Source of the DNA: Psychromonas sp. Urea-02u-13
GTDB lineage: Bacteria > Pseudomonadota > Gammaproteobacteria > Enterobacterales > Psychromonadaceae
Length of the DNA stretch: 58,352 nt
NCBI RefSeq assembly: GCF_002835995.1
Contig: NZ_PJBZ01000047.1
Coordinates: forward strand, 1-58,352
Direction of reading: 5' to 3'
Shown here one piece after another: positions 1 through 9,237 of the stretch (its first letter is position 1; each line of letters opens with the position of its first letter). The position numbers and the translations under genes are program-made. Under the pieces are notes generated by a model, which did not search any database, had not been told where the DNA came from, and saw only the letters and a program-made list of their open reading frames with translations.

Positions 1-250
1 ATTATTATTTGTATTTTTTGTTTTGTGTCAAACTATATCAACAGTGATACTTTCTAGTTTCATTAAGAATATACTTTTGGGAAATAATGAAGGTTTAGGT
101 TATGCAATATTTGTTAGGGCATTATTGATAGGAATAGAATAGATGACTGCTGATTGGTGACTTTTCGAGAAGGAGGTGTTGAGACTGATAGCCATATTAC
201 TCCATCCTCCAGTGGATAAAGTAATACGACTATTAGTGTGTAATAGGGAG
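1..250. other. AT-rich intergenic start of window
   Basis: I see no supportable gene here. A short open frame beginning at 176 runs antisense into the channel gene and looks like a shadow. The segment is the region downstream of the leftward channel gene, and no convincing terminator is visible in it. Confidence 0.5.
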
Positions 251-1312
251 CTAAATATCTTGCCAGTTAATTGCATCTACATCGATGCGTTCATTGGCAA
301 TGTAATGCAGGAAATCATCGGTTTTAATGATTTGATCAAGCGCTGGGTTAAGTTGCATATCATCGCCATTTTTGAAATGACTCAAACCAATTAATATCAT
401 GCCATGTTCCCGCTTCAAGCTATGAAACAGTGTCCCAAAATCAAGCGTATGCTCCAGATGAGGCGTTTGTAAACAATAAAGCGTTGCACCTGAGAGTGTT
501 GAAAGTAGCTGTTCGGTCACTTGGCTTGAGCCAGGATCTTGCATGCTACGTACCATCATTTTTGCGCTGTTATCGATGCTACATTCAATACGTGGGCAAT
601 GCATTTTCAGTAATTGTGCTTTGGTTTTATCAAAGAAATGCGCTGAAATATTGGCATCTTGGGCTGCAAAGGTCGCGATACTAAGTGCAATAGACAGCGT
701 TTCATCATCTGATTTTCCATCAACAATAATACGCTTCGCTTTACTAATACCCACTCTGTCTAACTCTTTTTTATCAGAGAAGGTACGTACTCTGGCAAAA
801 GAGACATCCACATTATCTTGAAAAGGATTTTTAATGTCATCGGTAACACACAGTAAAATTTGGCGTTTTTTACGTTTCTTGTCACCCAAAATTAGCTTCA
901 CGATTTGTCTTGTTGAATGCTCGTCCCAGCATAGCAGCAGGATGTGATCATCATAATGGTAAAAATCATTGCTGCCGTTCATATTTCTTCTCGCTATGTT
1001 GATAAATAGTTGCGTGACTTTACCAATAAAAGAGGCAAAGACGATTAAACCAGAGGGGATTTGCCAAAACGAGACAATCGCTTTTCCCGCATAAGTCAGC
1101 GGGCTAAAATCACCAAAACCGACGGTTGAAACCACCACCATATTGTAATAAAAGAACTCTAACGGGTGATTAACCAGCTCGCTTTCACCTGCTAAAAAAA
1201 ACAGAAAGTAGGTGATCGCAGTTTGCATCACCACTAACGAGAGCATCGCAGGCCAGCTCATCCGCCTTGCTAAACGTCGAAATAAGCGATTAATTCGTTT
1301 GCTAGGGAGCAT
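251..1312 (-). CDS. Potassium channel-like membrane protein with cytoplasmic RCK-like domain
   Basis: This 353-aa protein has the layout of a two-TM prokaryotic K+ channel. A first membrane helix lies at about residues 20-42. A pore loop carries the selectivity filter TVGFGD (63-68, a variant of TVGYGD), and a second helix spans about 76-98. The remaining ~230 residues resemble a TrkA-N/RCK regulatory domain, with strand-helix alternation starting at HILLLCWDE (about 123). The usual GxGxxG nucleotide loop is not recognisable there, so ligand gating may differ or be lost. It should sit in the inner membrane and conduct K+. It stands alone, reading away from ilvA. Family assignment is firm; gating ligand and physiological role are unknown. 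Confidence 0.8.
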   Translation of the reverse strand: MLPSKRINRLFRRLARRMSWPAMLSLVVMQTAITYFLFFLAGESELVNHPLEFFYYNMVVVSTVGFGDFSPLTYAGKAIVSFWQIPSGLIVFASFIGKVTQLFINIARRNMNGSNDFYHYDDHILLLCWDEHSTRQIVKLILGDKKRKKRQILLCVTDDIKNPFQDNVDVSFARVRTFSDKKELDRVGISKAKRIIVDGKSDDETLSIALSIATFAAQDANISAHFFDKTKAQLLKMHCPRIECSIDNSAKMMVRSMQDPGSSQVTEQLLSTLSGATLYCLQTPHLEHTLDFGTLFHSLKREHGMILIGLSHFKNGDDMQLNPALDQIIKTDDFLHYIANERIDVDAINWQDI

Positions 1313-1332
1313 GCATAATTCCTATTATTTAT

Positions 1333-1501
1333 GTAACTACTCAGGCAGTCGCTATTTAAGGTCTGTTCAAGGTAAAGCTTCAGTTATCTGACGATAACCG
1401 TGTTAAAAAATGCTCATTTAAACAACTAAACTGCGCTTTTTCGCCTTGAACTAAGCATAAATAGCTTAGTCCTGAGCAGTTACTGTCTGTTTCATATAAA
1501 A
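1333..1501. repeat. Dispersed repeat, copy A (short form)
   Basis: This non-coding segment between ilvA and the channel gene reappears in inverted orientation at 26450-26690 with near-identity along its length. Copy A lacks about 72 bp present in copy B. The junction lies after TGCTCA and before TTTAAAC. Both copies include the palindrome-like stretch CTAAGCATAAATAGCTTAG. It behaves like a small non-autonomous repeat family; no ORF is carried. Confidence 0.85.
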
Positions 1502-1526
1502 GCACTCGTTTTAGCCGGGTGGTTAC

Positions 1527-3059
1527 TTATTTATTAGCTAAGAAAAAACGATACGCTTGGTTGTCTGTTTCATCTTTATAGTTATAACCCAGTGCTTCAA
1601 GATGTTCATTGAATGAATGCATGTTCTCAGCTTTGACTTCAAAACCAGCTAATACCTGCCCATAAGCAGCACCATGGTTACGATAATGGAATAGGGTAAT
1701 GTTAGCGTGTGTGCCAAGCATGTTTAAGAACTTAACTAACGCGTTAGGGTGTTCTGGGAATTCAAAGCTATAAAGTCGTTCTGTTAAGTTTTCAACGGGT
1801 GCACCACCGACCATATAACGCAGATGTAGCTTTGCAACTTCATCGTGGCTTAAATCGGCAAACCTATAACCTCTGGTGGTTAAATTGTCCGTTAACCCTG
1901 CCAATTCTTCAGCACCTTGTGGGGTGCGTACGCCAACAAAAATATTCGCTTCTTTACGTGAATTAAAACGATAATTGAATTCAGTAATAGCACGGCCATC
2001 AAGCTCATTACAAAAAGTTAAAAATGCACCTTGTCGCTCTGGAATAGTAACCGCAAGAATGCTTTCTTTTTGTTCGCCTAATTCACAACGCTCTGAAACA
2101 TAACGCAAACCATGAAAGTTAACATTTGCACCACTTAAAATGGCGGCCAGTTGCTCATTCTCAAGTTGGTGTTGTTGGCTATATTTTTTAAGTCCGGCAA
2201 GGGAAAGGGCACCTGCAGGCTCTGCGATAGCGCGAGTATCTTCAAAGATATCTTTAACCGCCGCACAAATTTCATCGCTATTAACGGTAATGACTTCATC
2301 AACGTATTGTTGGCATAAACGAAAGGTTTCAGTACCAATGGTTTTTACGGCAACACCGTCGGCAAACAGGCCTACTTTACTGAGGGTAATTGGGCCACCA
2401 TGATCCAGCGCCACTTTTAAACTCGCTGCATCTTCAGGCTCAACCGCGATAATTTTAATATGCGGTAACAGTTGTTTGATATAAACAGCGATACCCGCGG
2501 CTAAACCACCGCCACCCACAGGCACAAATATTTTATCAAGATGCACATTTTGCTGAATTAACTCTTTGGCAATCGTGCCTTGACCTGCAATCACATCACT
2601 ATCATCAAAGGGATGAATCAAAGTGTAGTTATGCTCTGCTGCAAGTTCTTTACAGTGCTCGCTGGCAGCATCAAAGCTTTCGCCATGTAATATGACATCA
2701 GCACCTAATAAGCGTACTGAACTCACTTTAATATCGGGCGTCGTTTTAGGCATGACAATCGTTGCTTTGATAGCCATTTTCTTAGCGGAAAATGCAACAC
2801 CTTGTGCGTGATTGCCCGCAGAAGCTGCGATAACACCACATGCTTTTTGCTCAGCAGATAAACTCGCTAGTTTGTTATACGCGCCACGCAATTTAAATGA
2901 ATGCACGGGTTGTCTGTCTTCTCGCTTTAATAATATGTGGTTATTAAGGCGTTTAGATAACTTCGTCATTGGCTGTAATGGTGTTTCAACGGCCGCTTCA
3001 TAAACAGGAGCTAAGAGTATTTTTTTTAAATATTGGGCTGCGGATAATGGCTGTGTCAT
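1527..3059 (-). CDS. ilvA: Threonine ammonia-lyase, biosynthetic
   Basis: At 510 aa the protein matches the length of biosynthetic threonine deaminase, which makes 2-oxobutanoate from threonine as the first step to isoleucine using PLP. The N-terminal fold-type II PLP domain has the Schiff-base lysine K56 in HSFKLRGAYN and the glycine-rich phosphate loop GGGGLAAG at 182-189. The C-terminal ~180 residues form the paired ACT-like regulatory domains expected for isoleucine/valine control, so this is the long biosynthetic form and not the catabolic TdcB type. The gene stands alone, without other ilv genes beside it. ATG start at 3059. Confidence 0.95.
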   Translation of the reverse strand: MTQPLSAAQYLKKILLAPVYEAAVETPLQPMTKLSKRLNNHILLKREDRQPVHSFKLRGAYNKLASLSAEQKACGVIAASAGNHAQGVAFSAKKMAIKATIVMPKTTPDIKVSSVRLLGADVILHGESFDAASEHCKELAAEHNYTLIHPFDDSDVIAGQGTIAKELIQQNVHLDKIFVPVGGGGLAAGIAVYIKQLLPHIKIIAVEPEDAASLKVALDHGGPITLSKVGLFADGVAVKTIGTETFRLCQQYVDEVITVNSDEICAAVKDIFEDTRAIAEPAGALSLAGLKKYSQQHQLENEQLAAILSGANVNFHGLRYVSERCELGEQKESILAVTIPERQGAFLTFCNELDGRAITEFNYRFNSRKEANIFVGVRTPQGAEELAGLTDNLTTRGYRFADLSHDEVAKLHLRYMVGGAPVENLTERLYSFEFPEHPNALVKFLNMLGTHANITLFHYRNHGAAYGQVLAGFEVKAENMHSFNEHLEALGYNYKDETDNQAYRFFLANK

Positions 3060-3105
3060 GGTGTGATAAGTGCTCGCGCTTGAGAGTGGATAATCAAACG
3101 GGGAC

Positions 3106-3179
3106 GGGACTTTAGTCCCGCTGTTTATTAAAGCTACACTGGGCTTCAGCCCCGCAAACTACACTAGGCTAAAGCCTAG
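3106..3179. repeat. Cluster of three short REP-like hairpins
   Basis: Three perfect mini-palindromes lie within 74 bp between ilvA and psd: GGGACTTTAGTCCC (3106-3119), GGGCTTCAGCCC (3141-3152) and CTAGGCTAAAGCCTAG (3164-3179). Each follows the pattern GG-CT-two bases-AG-CC. They lie just upstream of the ilvA start and just downstream of the psd stop, so they could form a psd terminator or a REP/BIME-like unit. Confidence 0.7.
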
Positions 3180-3196
3180 GCCCCGGAATCGTGATT

Positions 3197-4039
3197 TTAT
3201 TTTACTGTTGCAAATAGTTCGCCTAAACGTGTGACTGAGCCTGCTGCCAAGTCATCTGCAAAAGCGATGCTGTCTTTTGGAAATAGCGCAACAATGGTAC
3301 TGCCGAGTTTAAAGCGACCCATTTCTTGTCCTTTTTCAAGGCGAATATCTTGGTCAGAATAATCGGTGTATTGGATCTCTTTACCTTTTAACGTGCCAGC
3401 CCAAACTGTTTCGATGCTCGCTACAATCGTTGCACCGACTAATACCATCGCCATTGGGCCTATTTCTGTTGAGAAAATAGCAACGGCGCGCTCGTTACGT
3501 GCAAATAAATTTGGCACGTTTTCAGCGGTTAATGGGTTTACTGAGAACAGATCACCAGGAATAAAGATCATTTGCTCTAATTTACCGGCAATTGGCATAT
3601 GAATACGGTGGTAATCTTTTGGCGCTAAATAAACAGTCGAGAAGATGCCTTCGTCAAAAGGAGCTGCAACATCATCACGTCCACCAAGCAGTTCACGTAA
3701 ACTAAAATCGTGACCTTTAGCCTGAAAAATACGGCCTTCTTTAATGTCACCTTGTTGGCTTACTTTTCCGTCTACAGGCGTAGCAAGATTATCATCACCT
3801 TCAATAACAGTACGGGCACCTTCTTTTAGCTCGCGCGTAAAGAAGTCATTAAAAGTATCAAAGTGTTCTGGTTCTGAGTGTTTTGCTTCGCTCATATCGA
3901 TTTTGAATTTTGCGATAAATTGTTTAATTAAAAAGGTAGTGAATTTACCCATTTTGGCTGCTGCTAATTTACCTGTGAAACGTGATAAAAGGTGTTTAGG
4001 TAAAATGTATTGGCCAATAATTTTTAATTGATCGATCAT
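3197..4039 (-). CDS. psd: Phosphatidylserine decarboxylase proenzyme
   Basis: The 280-aa protein decarboxylates phosphatidylserine to phosphatidylethanolamine at the inner membrane. The self-cleavage motif LGST sits at residues 245-248, and Ser247 would become the pyruvoyl group at the start of the alpha chain. Other family features are TPVDGKV (about 87-93) and YHRIHMPI (about 143-150). Length is close to the E. coli enzyme (322 aa in precursor form) but somewhat shorter at the C-terminus. It follows rsgA on the same strand after a 95-bp gap, the same neighbour relation seen in many gammaproteobacteria. Confidence 0.96.
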   Translation of the reverse strand: MIDQLKIIGQYILPKHLLSRFTGKLAAAKMGKFTTFLIKQFIAKFKIDMSEAKHSEPEHFDTFNDFFTRELKEGARTVIEGDDNLATPVDGKVSQQGDIKEGRIFQAKGHDFSLRELLGGRDDVAAPFDEGIFSTVYLAPKDYHRIHMPIAGKLEQMIFIPGDLFSVNPLTAENVPNLFARNERAVAIFSTEIGPMAMVLVGATIVASIETVWAGTLKGKEIQYTDYSDQDIRLEKGQEMGRFKLGSTIVALFPKDSIAFADDLAAGSVTRLGELFATVK

Positions 4040-4134
4040 AATGTTCTCTACTTAAATGATGATGTAACACCCCTTGTTAAAGAGGTGCGTTTATAAATTT
4101 AGTTCAAGATGAACTCGACTCGAGTAATCATATC

Positions 4135-5175
4135 TTAATACGTGTTTGGATCTCGATGGCGTGCATTTTTTGCATCGTCCATGGTTTCTAAAATACGTAA
4201 GAAACTACGGTAGCGTGCATCATCGATTTTCTTTTCTTCGACTGCTGCCACTAATGCGCAACCTGGATCCGCTTTGTGTTTACAATCTCTGAAACGACAT
4301 TCACCTAAGTAATCTCGAAACTCAATAAAACCACTGGCAATACGCTCTGCTGCTAAATGCCATAAAGAGAATTCACGAATACCCGGGCTATCAATAAGAT
4401 CGCCACCTTCAGGGAAGTGATATAAACGTGCAGTAGTCGTGGTATGTTTACCAAGACCTGAGCCTTCAGATATTTCACCGGTAACCGCTTCAACTTCTGG
4501 TAGAAGCATATTCAGTAATGAAGTTTTACCTACACCTGATTGGCCAACAAAAATATTGATTTTGTCTTTCATTACCGCTTTTAAGTTATCAAGACCATCA
4601 CCGTGCATTGAGCTATAAAGCACGTTATAACCGATATCTCGGTAGCTTTGTAATTCATTATCAATATGCTCACGTGACGCATCATCTAATAAGTCACTTT
4701 TATTAAGCACGATAATGGGTGTGATACCAATGTCTTCACAGGCGACTAAATAGCGGTCAATAATATTACGCGAGAAATCAGGCGCAATAGAGCTAACAAT
4801 TATAATATGATCAATGTTAGCTGCAATCGGTTTGATACCGTCATAATAATCTGGACGTGTTAGTACGGTTGTACGCGGGTGAACAGCTTCAACCACGCCA
4901 CTAATGCCGTGGTAAGACTCGTTACCCGCACGCCATACGACTTTGTCGCCAGTTACTAATGATTTGATTGCGCGACGTAAATTACAACGTTCAATGTTGC
5001 CATTTTCATCTTCGATATCAGCATGTTGTCCAAAACGGCTAATGACCACACCTTGAAGTTGTGGACCAAGTTCAGTTTCATCCCATTCTTTGCTCTCTTT
5101 TTTATTCAATCGTTTATTCTGATTGCTTTGAACACGACGGACTTGATTTTGGCTGAGTTTTTTCTTCTTAGTCAC
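4135..5175 (-). CDS. rsgA: Ribosome small-subunit-dependent GTPase A
   Basis: RsgA (YjeQ) is a circularly permuted GTPase that helps late 30S subunit maturation. The order of G motifs shows the permutation: NKSD (G4, 158-161) comes before GQSGVGKT (G1, 211-218) and DSPG (G3, 262-265). An N-terminal basic stretch and OB-fold precede the GTPase domain. A C-terminal zinc knuckle uses Cys293, Cys298, His300 and Cys306. The gene is divergent from orn, with a 117-bp shared upstream region, and is followed by psd. Confidence 0.96.
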   Translation of the reverse strand: MTKKKKLSQNQVRRVQSNQNKRLNKKESKEWDETELGPQLQGVVISRFGQHADIEDENGNIERCNLRRAIKSLVTGDKVVWRAGNESYHGISGVVEAVHPRTTVLTRPDYYDGIKPIAANIDHIIIVSSIAPDFSRNIIDRYLVACEDIGITPIIVLNKSDLLDDASREHIDNELQSYRDIGYNVLYSSMHGDGLDNLKAVMKDKINIFVGQSGVGKTSLLNMLLPEVEAVTGEISEGSGLGKHTTTTARLYHFPEGGDLIDSPGIREFSLWHLAAERIASGFIEFRDYLGECRFRDCKHKADPGCALVAAVEEKKIDDARYRSFLRILETMDDAKNARHRDPNTY

Positions 5176-5292
5176 AGGCTTCCTTAACGATTACTTAACT
5201 ATCACATGTTGTATTAATCAAGTATCATACTATATTTTGTAGATGATTTAGCAAAAGAGCGCTCTCTCGTAGAGAAAAGGATCACAATAAGC

Positions 5293-5829
5293 ATGAATAA
5301 TAACTTAATATGGATCGATTTAGAGATGACAGGTCTTGATCCAGAGACAGATACCATTATTGAGATCGCTACCGTTGTAACGGATAGTGACCTGAATGTG
5401 ATTGCTGAGGGGCCTGAAATAGTGATCCATGAAAGCAAAGAAAAAATGGATGCTATGGATGAATGGTGTGTAACACATCATGGCGAGTCTGGTTTAACAG
5501 ACCGTGTTCTCAATAGTAAAATTAGCTGTGCACAAGCAGAGCAAGAAACACTCGCATTTTTAAAGAAATGGACTGAAGCTGGCGCGTCACCTTTATGTGG
5601 TAATAGTATTGGTCAAGATCGTCGATTTTTAGTGCGTTATATGAAAGAGTTAGAGTCTTACTTTCATTACCGTAATATTGATGTCAGTACCATTAAAGAG
5701 TTAGGGCGTCGTTGGGCACCAGAAATGACAAACGCTCATAAAAAGCAGGGAACACATCTCGCAATGCTCGATATTCAGGAATCTATTTCTGAATTGAAAC
5801 ATTACCGTGAGAACTTCTTTAAGTTTTAG
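5293..5829 (+). CDS. orn: Oligoribonuclease
   Basis: At 178 aa this is a DEDDh-family 3'-5' exoribonuclease that degrades two- to five-nucleotide RNAs, and pGpG from c-di-GMP breakdown. The first acidic pair is in WIDLEMTGL (Asp9, Glu11), and a later block ends in [14 protein letters not shown] with the catalytic His/Asp. An AGGA ribosome site (in AAAAGGA) lies about 12 bases before the ATG. The c-di-GMP link fits the presence of a GGDEF/EAL protein and an HD-GYP regulator in this window, although they are not adjacent. Confidence 0.97.
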   Translation: MNNNLIWIDLEMTGLDPETDTIIEIATVVTDSDLNVIAEGPEIVIHESKEKMDAMDEWCVTHHGESGLTDRVLNSKISCAQAEQETLAFLKKWTEAGASPLCGNSIGQDRRFLVRYMKELESYFHYRNIDVSTIKELGRRWAPEMTNAHKKQGTHLAMLDIQESISELKHYRENFFKF

Positions 5830-5911
5830 CCTCTTTTTTAAGCGTAAATTTTACATTTGCGCAAAAACTCAGCAAGCAAGCTTTGGATTCACTAAAAACA
5901 GTAAATAAAGC

Positions 5912-5939
5912 TTGCATTCATTTGCCTCCTCTCTATAAT
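5912..5939 (+). promoter_or_regulatory. Promoter of the tRNA-Gly pair
   Basis: TTGCAT (5912-5917) and a consensus TATAAT (5934-5939) are separated by 16 bp and followed by the GC-rich discriminator CGCCCCC. That combination is typical of stringently controlled stable-RNA promoters. The first tRNA-Gly begins 55 bp downstream. Confidence 0.8.
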
Positions 5940-5994
5940 CGCCCCCATACGAAGCAGGCATCTCCTAGATGCTTTCCTAGTAAGAAAATGAAGC

Positions 5995-6069
5995 GCGGCA
6001 CTAGCTCAGTGGTAGAGCATAACCTTGCCAAGGTTGGGGTCAAGAGTTCGAATCTCTTGTGCCGCTCCA
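5995..6069 (+). tRNA. tRNA-Gly (GCC), first copy
   Basis: The 75-nt sequence folds as a cloverleaf: the acceptor stem GCGGCAC pairs with GTGCCGC, then T and encoded CCA. The anticodon loop is CTTGCCAAG with anticodon GCC, and the T-loop contains TTCGAAT. It is identical to the second copy 41 bp downstream, and the eight bases before the gene also match closely. Confidence 0.97.
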
Positions 6070-6110
6070 TTTTCCTTCTAACTCGTATAAAAAGTAAAAA
6101 AGAATGAAGC

Positions 6111-6185
6111 GCGGCACTAGCTCAGTGGTAGAGCATAACCTTGCCAAGGTTGGGGTCAAGAGTTCGAATCTCTTGTGCCGCTCCA
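6111..6185 (+). tRNA. tRNA-Gly (GCC), second copy
   Basis: This is an exact copy of the preceding tRNA-Gly, including the encoded CCA, presumably cotranscribed from the promoter at 5912-5939. The repeated flank AATGAAGC before both genes suggests a 116-bp tandem duplication. No clear rho-independent terminator follows in the AT-rich gap to 6349. Confidence 0.97.
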
Positions 6186-6349
6186 TTCTTACTTACACAC
6201 CTCAGTGACAAATAACACCCTCATAAAAAATACAACTCCATTAAAAAATAAAAACACTCTCTAATTACCCATCATTTATTTAAAAATAAAGCCTTACTCG
6301 ATTTATGCTCGTGTTATTAATTAAACGCAGGCCTTTTAGCTATCTATAG

Positions 6350-7258
6350 CTACAAATTAATAACAGAGGGTGATAGTTCAAAGGTTACTAACTGTGGATT
6401 ATGGTCCGACGCATCAGTGATTATGCTTTTTGCCTCAATGACGTTTAAACCTCGAAAATAAATATGATCCAGCGGTAAACCAAATACGGTTAGACGCTGA
6501 TCATCATCAAACAAAGCCTCTGAAAATCCTGATTTGATTAATGACTGTTTCACCTCTGATAATCTCGCATCTGTCCAAGTATTAAAATCACCACTAAAAA
6601 TAATCGGTCCGCTATGTTGCTTTATTAATGCCAGGTAAGGGGAGAGTTGCTCACGTAAGGGTTGTTCGGTCAGAGTGAAATTAACGCCGTGTAAATTAAT
6701 CAATAATAATGTCTGTTGACTACCTTGAATCGGATAGGTACTTGCAAGCCCTGTTTTAGGCACCCAAATCCAAGGCTCTGGATAAGCACTGCCACATAAT
6801 GATAAGGGGGCCACTCTGCTTAAGGTATTTACCCCATAAATGAAATTGTTATATTTGAAAGCGTAGTTGTGTAGATAAGAAAGTTCTTTTTGGACACTAA
6901 ATTGTATTAATGCAGGCGAGAGTTTAGCTTCTTGCAAGGTTATAAAGTCAGCACGATCAGCCCACTCTTTTAAACTGTTTTCCCAGTTTTGGTTTTGTTG
7001 TTTAAAAATATTCCAATTGAGCAGGGTAAAAGGAGAAGAGAGTTCTTTTTGATTGGTGTTGATTGATGCTTTTGAAAGTATCGGGCACTGGGTTTGATAA
7101 TACTGATTGTTTTTAGCCAGTATGGTGAGTTGCTCTGGTGAGTCTGGAAAAAAGGCATGCGCATTACCCAAGCCTAGTACGGTCAGGAGTAATAAAATAA
7201 CAATACAAATAGGTTTGCGTATCATTGTTATTAAAGGAAATGTGAGCTGTCGATCCAT
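6350..7258 (-). CDS. Exported endonuclease/exonuclease/phosphatase-family protein
   Basis: The C-terminal ~250 residues show the EEP (DNase I-like) fold signatures: LLNWNIFKQQ, QEAKLS, FSGDFNTWTD (metal and catalytic Asp/Asn), LDHIYFRG and SDHNPQLV near the end. This resembles the YafD-like group. An N-terminal hydrophobic stretch (VILLLLTVLGLGNAHA) looks like a signal peptide. I place the start at 7258 (MDRQLTF), or possibly the ATG at 7225. The longer open frame upstream to 7471 runs into a mobile repeat and is unlikely to be translated. Substrate is unknown: a phosphodiester, possibly nucleic acid or lipid. Confidence 0.8.
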   Translation of the reverse strand: MDRQLTFPLITMIRKPICIVILLLLTVLGLGNAHAFFPDSPEQLTILAKNNQYYQTQCPILSKASINTNQKELSSPFTLLNWNIFKQQNQNWENSLKEWADRADFITLQEAKLSPALIQFSVQKELSYLHNYAFKYNNFIYGVNTLSRVAPLSLCGSAYPEPWIWVPKTGLASTYPIQGSQQTLLLINLHGVNFTLTEQPLREQLSPYLALIKQHSGPIIFSGDFNTWTDARLSEVKQSLIKSGFSEALFDDDQRLTVFGLPLDHIYFRGLNVIEAKSIITDASDHNPQLVTFELSPSVINL

Positions 7259-7297
7259 ATACCTATATTCCAGTTGATAGAGTGGAGTCTTACTGGT

Positions 7298-7563
7298 TAT
7301 ACCCAAACTACCTGAAGATGCAGATTCAGAGGCTCGCTCGGATGTCAGATTAAGGCGCGACATGAAGAGAAGGGTTATTCCCTTTTCGAATGTTGTAACG
7401 CAGAGCTGGCTTTCGAGCGAACCTCCCGTAGGGCCAGGTGAGAGATACCCCTCTTCTGTGTTATGAAGCATTGATTTAGAATGACTAAACCTTCAACTTC
7501 ATGCCTTGAATATGGCTACCTCTCAACTGGCTGATTCCTGCATCTTCAAGTAGCTTGGGTATA
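7298..7563. mobile_element. MITE-like element 1 with 26-bp terminal inverted repeats
   Basis: The left end (7298-7323, beginning TATACCCAA) and right end (7538-7563, ending TTGGGTATA) are inverted repeats matching at 24 of 26 positions. The 266-bp interior has no credible gene and shares blocks with the adjacent element 2, for example TTGTAACG and a GACTA-TTC-TATGCCT stretch near the right end. It separates the EEP gene from ndk. Confidence 0.85.
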
Positions 7564-7880
7564 TACCGATGTTACCTCAAGATGCTTTGTCAGGTACAAG
7601 CTCGGTAACCAGAGCAAGGCGAAACATGAGGTAACCTTCTACCGGTAAGATTAAACAAAAGGCTTTAATCTCCTATTGTCATTCACTTTTCGATTGTTGT
7701 AACGATGGGCTGCCATGGTTGAGTAATAAGCGAGCTTGTACCCCAGAGGGCAAGGCAAATTACACCAGTCTACTTCGTTATAAAATATCGGCTTAGAGTG
7801 ACTAGGCTTCACTTTTATGCCTCGTATCCTGTCACAATTTTCCTTGCTGACCTTGCATCTTGAAGTCTCATCGGTATATA
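7560..7880. mobile_element. MITE-like element 2, abutting element 1
   Basis: The ends TATATACCGATG...CTCAAGATGC (7560-7585) and its inverted partner (7855-7880) match at about 22 of 26 positions. The interior is a diverged homologue of element 1 in the same orientation, and the two share the TATA at 7560-7563. The right end lies 35 bp before the ndk start, so the element must contain or replace part of the ndk promoter region. Confidence 0.8.
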
Positions 7881-7915
7881 TTGCGCGTTCCATTCCTCTT
7901 TTTAAAGTAGTTATT

Positions 7916-8350
7916 ATGCCATTACAACGAACACTTTCAATTATCAAACCCGACGCAGTGCGTAAGCAACATATTGGCGCAATTTTAGGTCGCTTCGAGC
8001 AAGCACAATTAACGCCTGTTGCAATTAAAATGGTGCAAATGACACAAGCACAAGCAGAAGCGTTTTATGCAGAGCATAAAGGCAGAGAATTTTTTGAACC
8101 GTTAGTTGAGTTTATGACATCAGGTCCAATTACGGTGCAAGTATTACAAGGTGAAAATGCAATTTCACATTACCGTGAAGTGATTGGTACAACAGATCCA
8201 GCACAGGCTGCACCGGGTACTGTTCGTGCTGATTTTGCTGAATCTATGCGTCTTAACGCAGTACATGGTTCAGATAGCCCAGAGTCTGCATCACGCGAGA
8301 TTGCTTTCTTTTTTACAGACGATGAAATCTGTCCACCTGCTGAAGCTTAA
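7916..8350 (+). CDS. ndk: Nucleoside-diphosphate kinase
   Basis: The 144-aa protein transfers the gamma phosphate of ATP to NDPs through a phosphohistidine. [10 protein letters not shown] is near the N-terminus, and the active-site histidine is in [12 protein letters not shown]. Start at ATG 7916 gives the usual ~143-aa length. An in-frame upstream extension to 7817 lies inside the MITE-like element and is not expected to be coding. The ribosome site is weak. Confidence 0.96.
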   Translation: MPLQRTLSIIKPDAVRKQHIGAILGRFEQAQLTPVAIKMVQMTQAQAEAFYAEHKGREFFEPLVEFMTSGPITVQVLQGENAISHYREVIGTTDPAQAAPGTVRADFAESMRLNAVHGSDSPESASREIAFFFTDDEICPPAEA

Positions 8351-8364
8351 GGTAAACCCATTAA

Positions 8365-9237
8365 ATGAATGATTTTATGATGTTGATGGAGCAAGTGCCT
8401 GAGCTTCTTTATGCTTGCGTAACCATTCTTGGCGTATTGATAGGATCATTCTTAAATGTAGTTATCTATCGCTTACCAGTGATGATGGAGCGTTCATGGA
8501 AAGCAGAGTGTGCAGAATGTTTTCCCGATGCAAACATCAAAGTAGATGAAGAAGTTTTTAATCTTGTTTTACCGCGATCTCGCTGCCCTAAGTGTAATCA
8601 TTTAATTGGTTCCAGTGAAAATATCCCACTGGTTAGTTGGTTATTCCAGAAAGGTTGCTGTAAACATTGTGGCTGTAAAATTAGCAAACGTTATCCGAGC
8701 ATTGAGCTGTTAACTGGTTTTATGTCGTTAGCCGTTGCTTTTGTTGTGCCATTTGGTTGGCCATTACTGTTCGCATTAGTATTTACATGGGTCTTGATAA
8801 GCCTAACGTTTATTGACTTTGATACCATGTTATTACCGGATCAGTTGACACTACCACTGCTTTGGCTTGGCTTGATTGTTAATATATCAGTTACGTTTAG
8901 TGGCTTAACCGATGCTGTACTTGGCGCTATCTTTGGTTACTTAAGTTTATGGTCTATTTATTGGGGCTTTAAGTTAGTAACCGGTAAAGAAGGCATGGGT
9001 TATGGTGACTTTAAGTTATTAGCCGCGCTGGGTGCTTGGTTTGGTTGGCAGGCATTACCGATGATTATTTTGCTCTCTTCTTTTGCGGGTGCGATTATTG
9101 GCATTGCTGTTATTGCTGCTTCAAAAGATAAACAAAGTCGTCCGATGCCATTTGGGCCTTACCTTGCAATCGCAGGTTGGATTTACTTGGTTTACGGTTT
9201 TGAGCTTAATGAGCTTTATTACTCTTTGGTATTGTAG
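8365..9237 (+). CDS. pilD: Type IV prepilin leader peptidase/methyltransferase
   Basis: The 290-aa polytopic inner-membrane enzyme cleaves and N-methylates type IV prepilins and type II pseudopilins. It shows the cytoplasmic zinc site with Cys74-x2-Cys77 and Cys99-x2-Cys102, and the aspartyl protease pair Asp151 (FIDFDTMLLPD) and Asp215 in the GYGD motif. About eight hydrophobic segments are visible. It starts 15 bp after ndk and its TAG overlaps the tadA GTG. It is unusual in not being beside pilABC, although isolated pilD genes occur. Confidence 0.95.
   Translation: MNDFMMLMEQVPELLYACVTILGVLIGSFLNVVIYRLPVMMERSWKAECAECFPDANIKVDEEVFNLVLPRSRCPKCNHLIGSSENIPLVSWLFQKGCCKHCGCKISKRYPSIELLTGFMSLAVAFVVPFGWPLLFALVFTWVLISLTFIDFDTMLLPDQLTLPLLWLGLIVNISVTFSGLTDAVLGAIFGYLSLWSIYWGFKLVTGKEGMGYGDFKLLAALGAWFGWQALPMIILLSSFAGAIIGIAVIAASKDKQSRPMPFGPYLAIAGWIYLVYGFELNELYYSLVL

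Noticed and set aside
176..394. Short plus-strand open frame at the window start
   Set aside because: Antisense to the channel gene's 3' end and lacking a plausible start context.
5256..5265. AGAGCGCTCT palindrome upstream of orn as an operator
   Set aside because: Ten bases only, single occurrence, just upstream of the orn ribosome site; no supporting partner site.
5883..6107. Open frame of 74 codons across the first tRNA-Gly
   Set aside because: It overlaps the promoter and the tRNA gene and has no ribosome site or recognisable protein features.
7817..7915. N-terminal extension of Ndk
   Set aside because: It lies inside the MITE-like element, and the normal family length begins at ATG 7916.
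7651..7947. Minus-strand open frame upstream of ndk
   Set aside because: It reads through the MITE-like element into ndk antisense and shows no protein family features.
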